This document shows, piece after piece, positions 63,978-64,000 of a DNA stretch of 64,000 bases. Numbering within the stretch: the stretch's first letter is position 1; every line of letters begins with the position of its first letter. The position numbers and the translations under genes are program-made. Origin of the DNA: Qipengyuania sphaerica (GTDB taxonomy: Bacteria; Pseudomonadota; Alphaproteobacteria; Sphingomonadales; Sphingomonadaceae); NCBI RefSeq assembly GCF_019711595.1, contig NZ_JAIGNR010000001.1:930001-994000 (forward strand). The letters are read 5' to 3'. A model generated the notes under the pieces. The model searched no databases and was not told the DNA's origin. It worked only from the letters and a program-made list of their open reading frames with translations.

Positions 63978-64000
63978 ATGAAGATCAGCGGCGTGGACAT
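63978..64000 (+). CDS. efp: Probable elongation factor P, first codons only
   Basis: The window ends 23 bases into a frame reading MKISGVD, the usual start of alphaproteobacterial elongation factor P. Seven full codons cannot prove identity; the upstream GGCAAACTCCC is a poor ribosome site. Offered as a likely call. Confidence 0.5.

Noticed and set aside
1-64000. CRISPR array
   Set aside because: No regularly spaced direct repeats and no cas gene were seen.

Overview
The window reads as a chromosomal segment of an alphaproteobacterium of the Sphingomonadales, most likely Erythrobacteraceae. This is inferred from GC-rich housekeeping genes and from the gene orders zapA / 6S RNA / 5-formyl-THF cyclo-ligase / DUF2842 and tkt-gap-pgk-fda-thiE. 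No search was run, so the family-level placement is a judgement from protein character.

Three blocks are visible. (1) Core block 1-4675: the 3' part of recG, a fructosamine-kinase-family gene overlapping a low-molecular-weight phosphatase gene, and a secreted DUF885 zinc hydrolase. (2) An integrated genomic island, 4688-46239, bounded by perfect 24-bp direct repeats that include the 3' end of tRNA-Pro(CGG). A tyrosine integrase and a double-HTH excisionase-like gene lie just inside the tRNA. (3) Core block 46220-64000: tRNA-Pro, thyA, a branched-chain 2-oxoacid dehydrogenase operon (E1 alpha, E1 beta, a lipoyl-like protein without its lysine, E2), tRNA-Asp, DUF2842, fau, probable 6S RNA, zapA, tkt-gap-pgk, a flavin-fold reductase, class I aldolase, an LRR-like gene, thiE, an L,D-transpeptidase lipoprotein, an M23 peptidase, and the first codons of a probable efp.

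The island is compound. A roughly 180-bp sequence next to the left attachment site recurs, diverged, at 7259-7441. It marks off a 2.6-kb sub-element (4688-7258) with three unknown genes and twin palindromic operators but no integrase. The rest is packed with defence-like genes: a RecQ helicase fused to a phosphoribosyltransferase with a DprA-like partner; an SNF2 helicase followed by overlapping small protein, type III-like Mod and Res genes; McrC, a McrB with an inserted modified-base-reader-like domain, and a nuclease-helicase; a small DUF4258 gene and a divergent WYL regulator; a three-gene unit with a relaxase-like motif; and an ISL3-type transposase.

At the right end are a small unknown gene overlapping an outer-membrane barrel gene, then a compact four-gene operon: patatin-like phospholipase, HEXXH zinc peptidase, ComEC-like metallo-beta-lactamase fold protein, and a PD-(D/E)xK nuclease-VWA fusion. 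I recognise no described system with that composition, and it is the best candidate here for a new one. No conjugation genes, CRISPR array, cas genes, CBASS cyclase or retron reverse transcriptase were seen.
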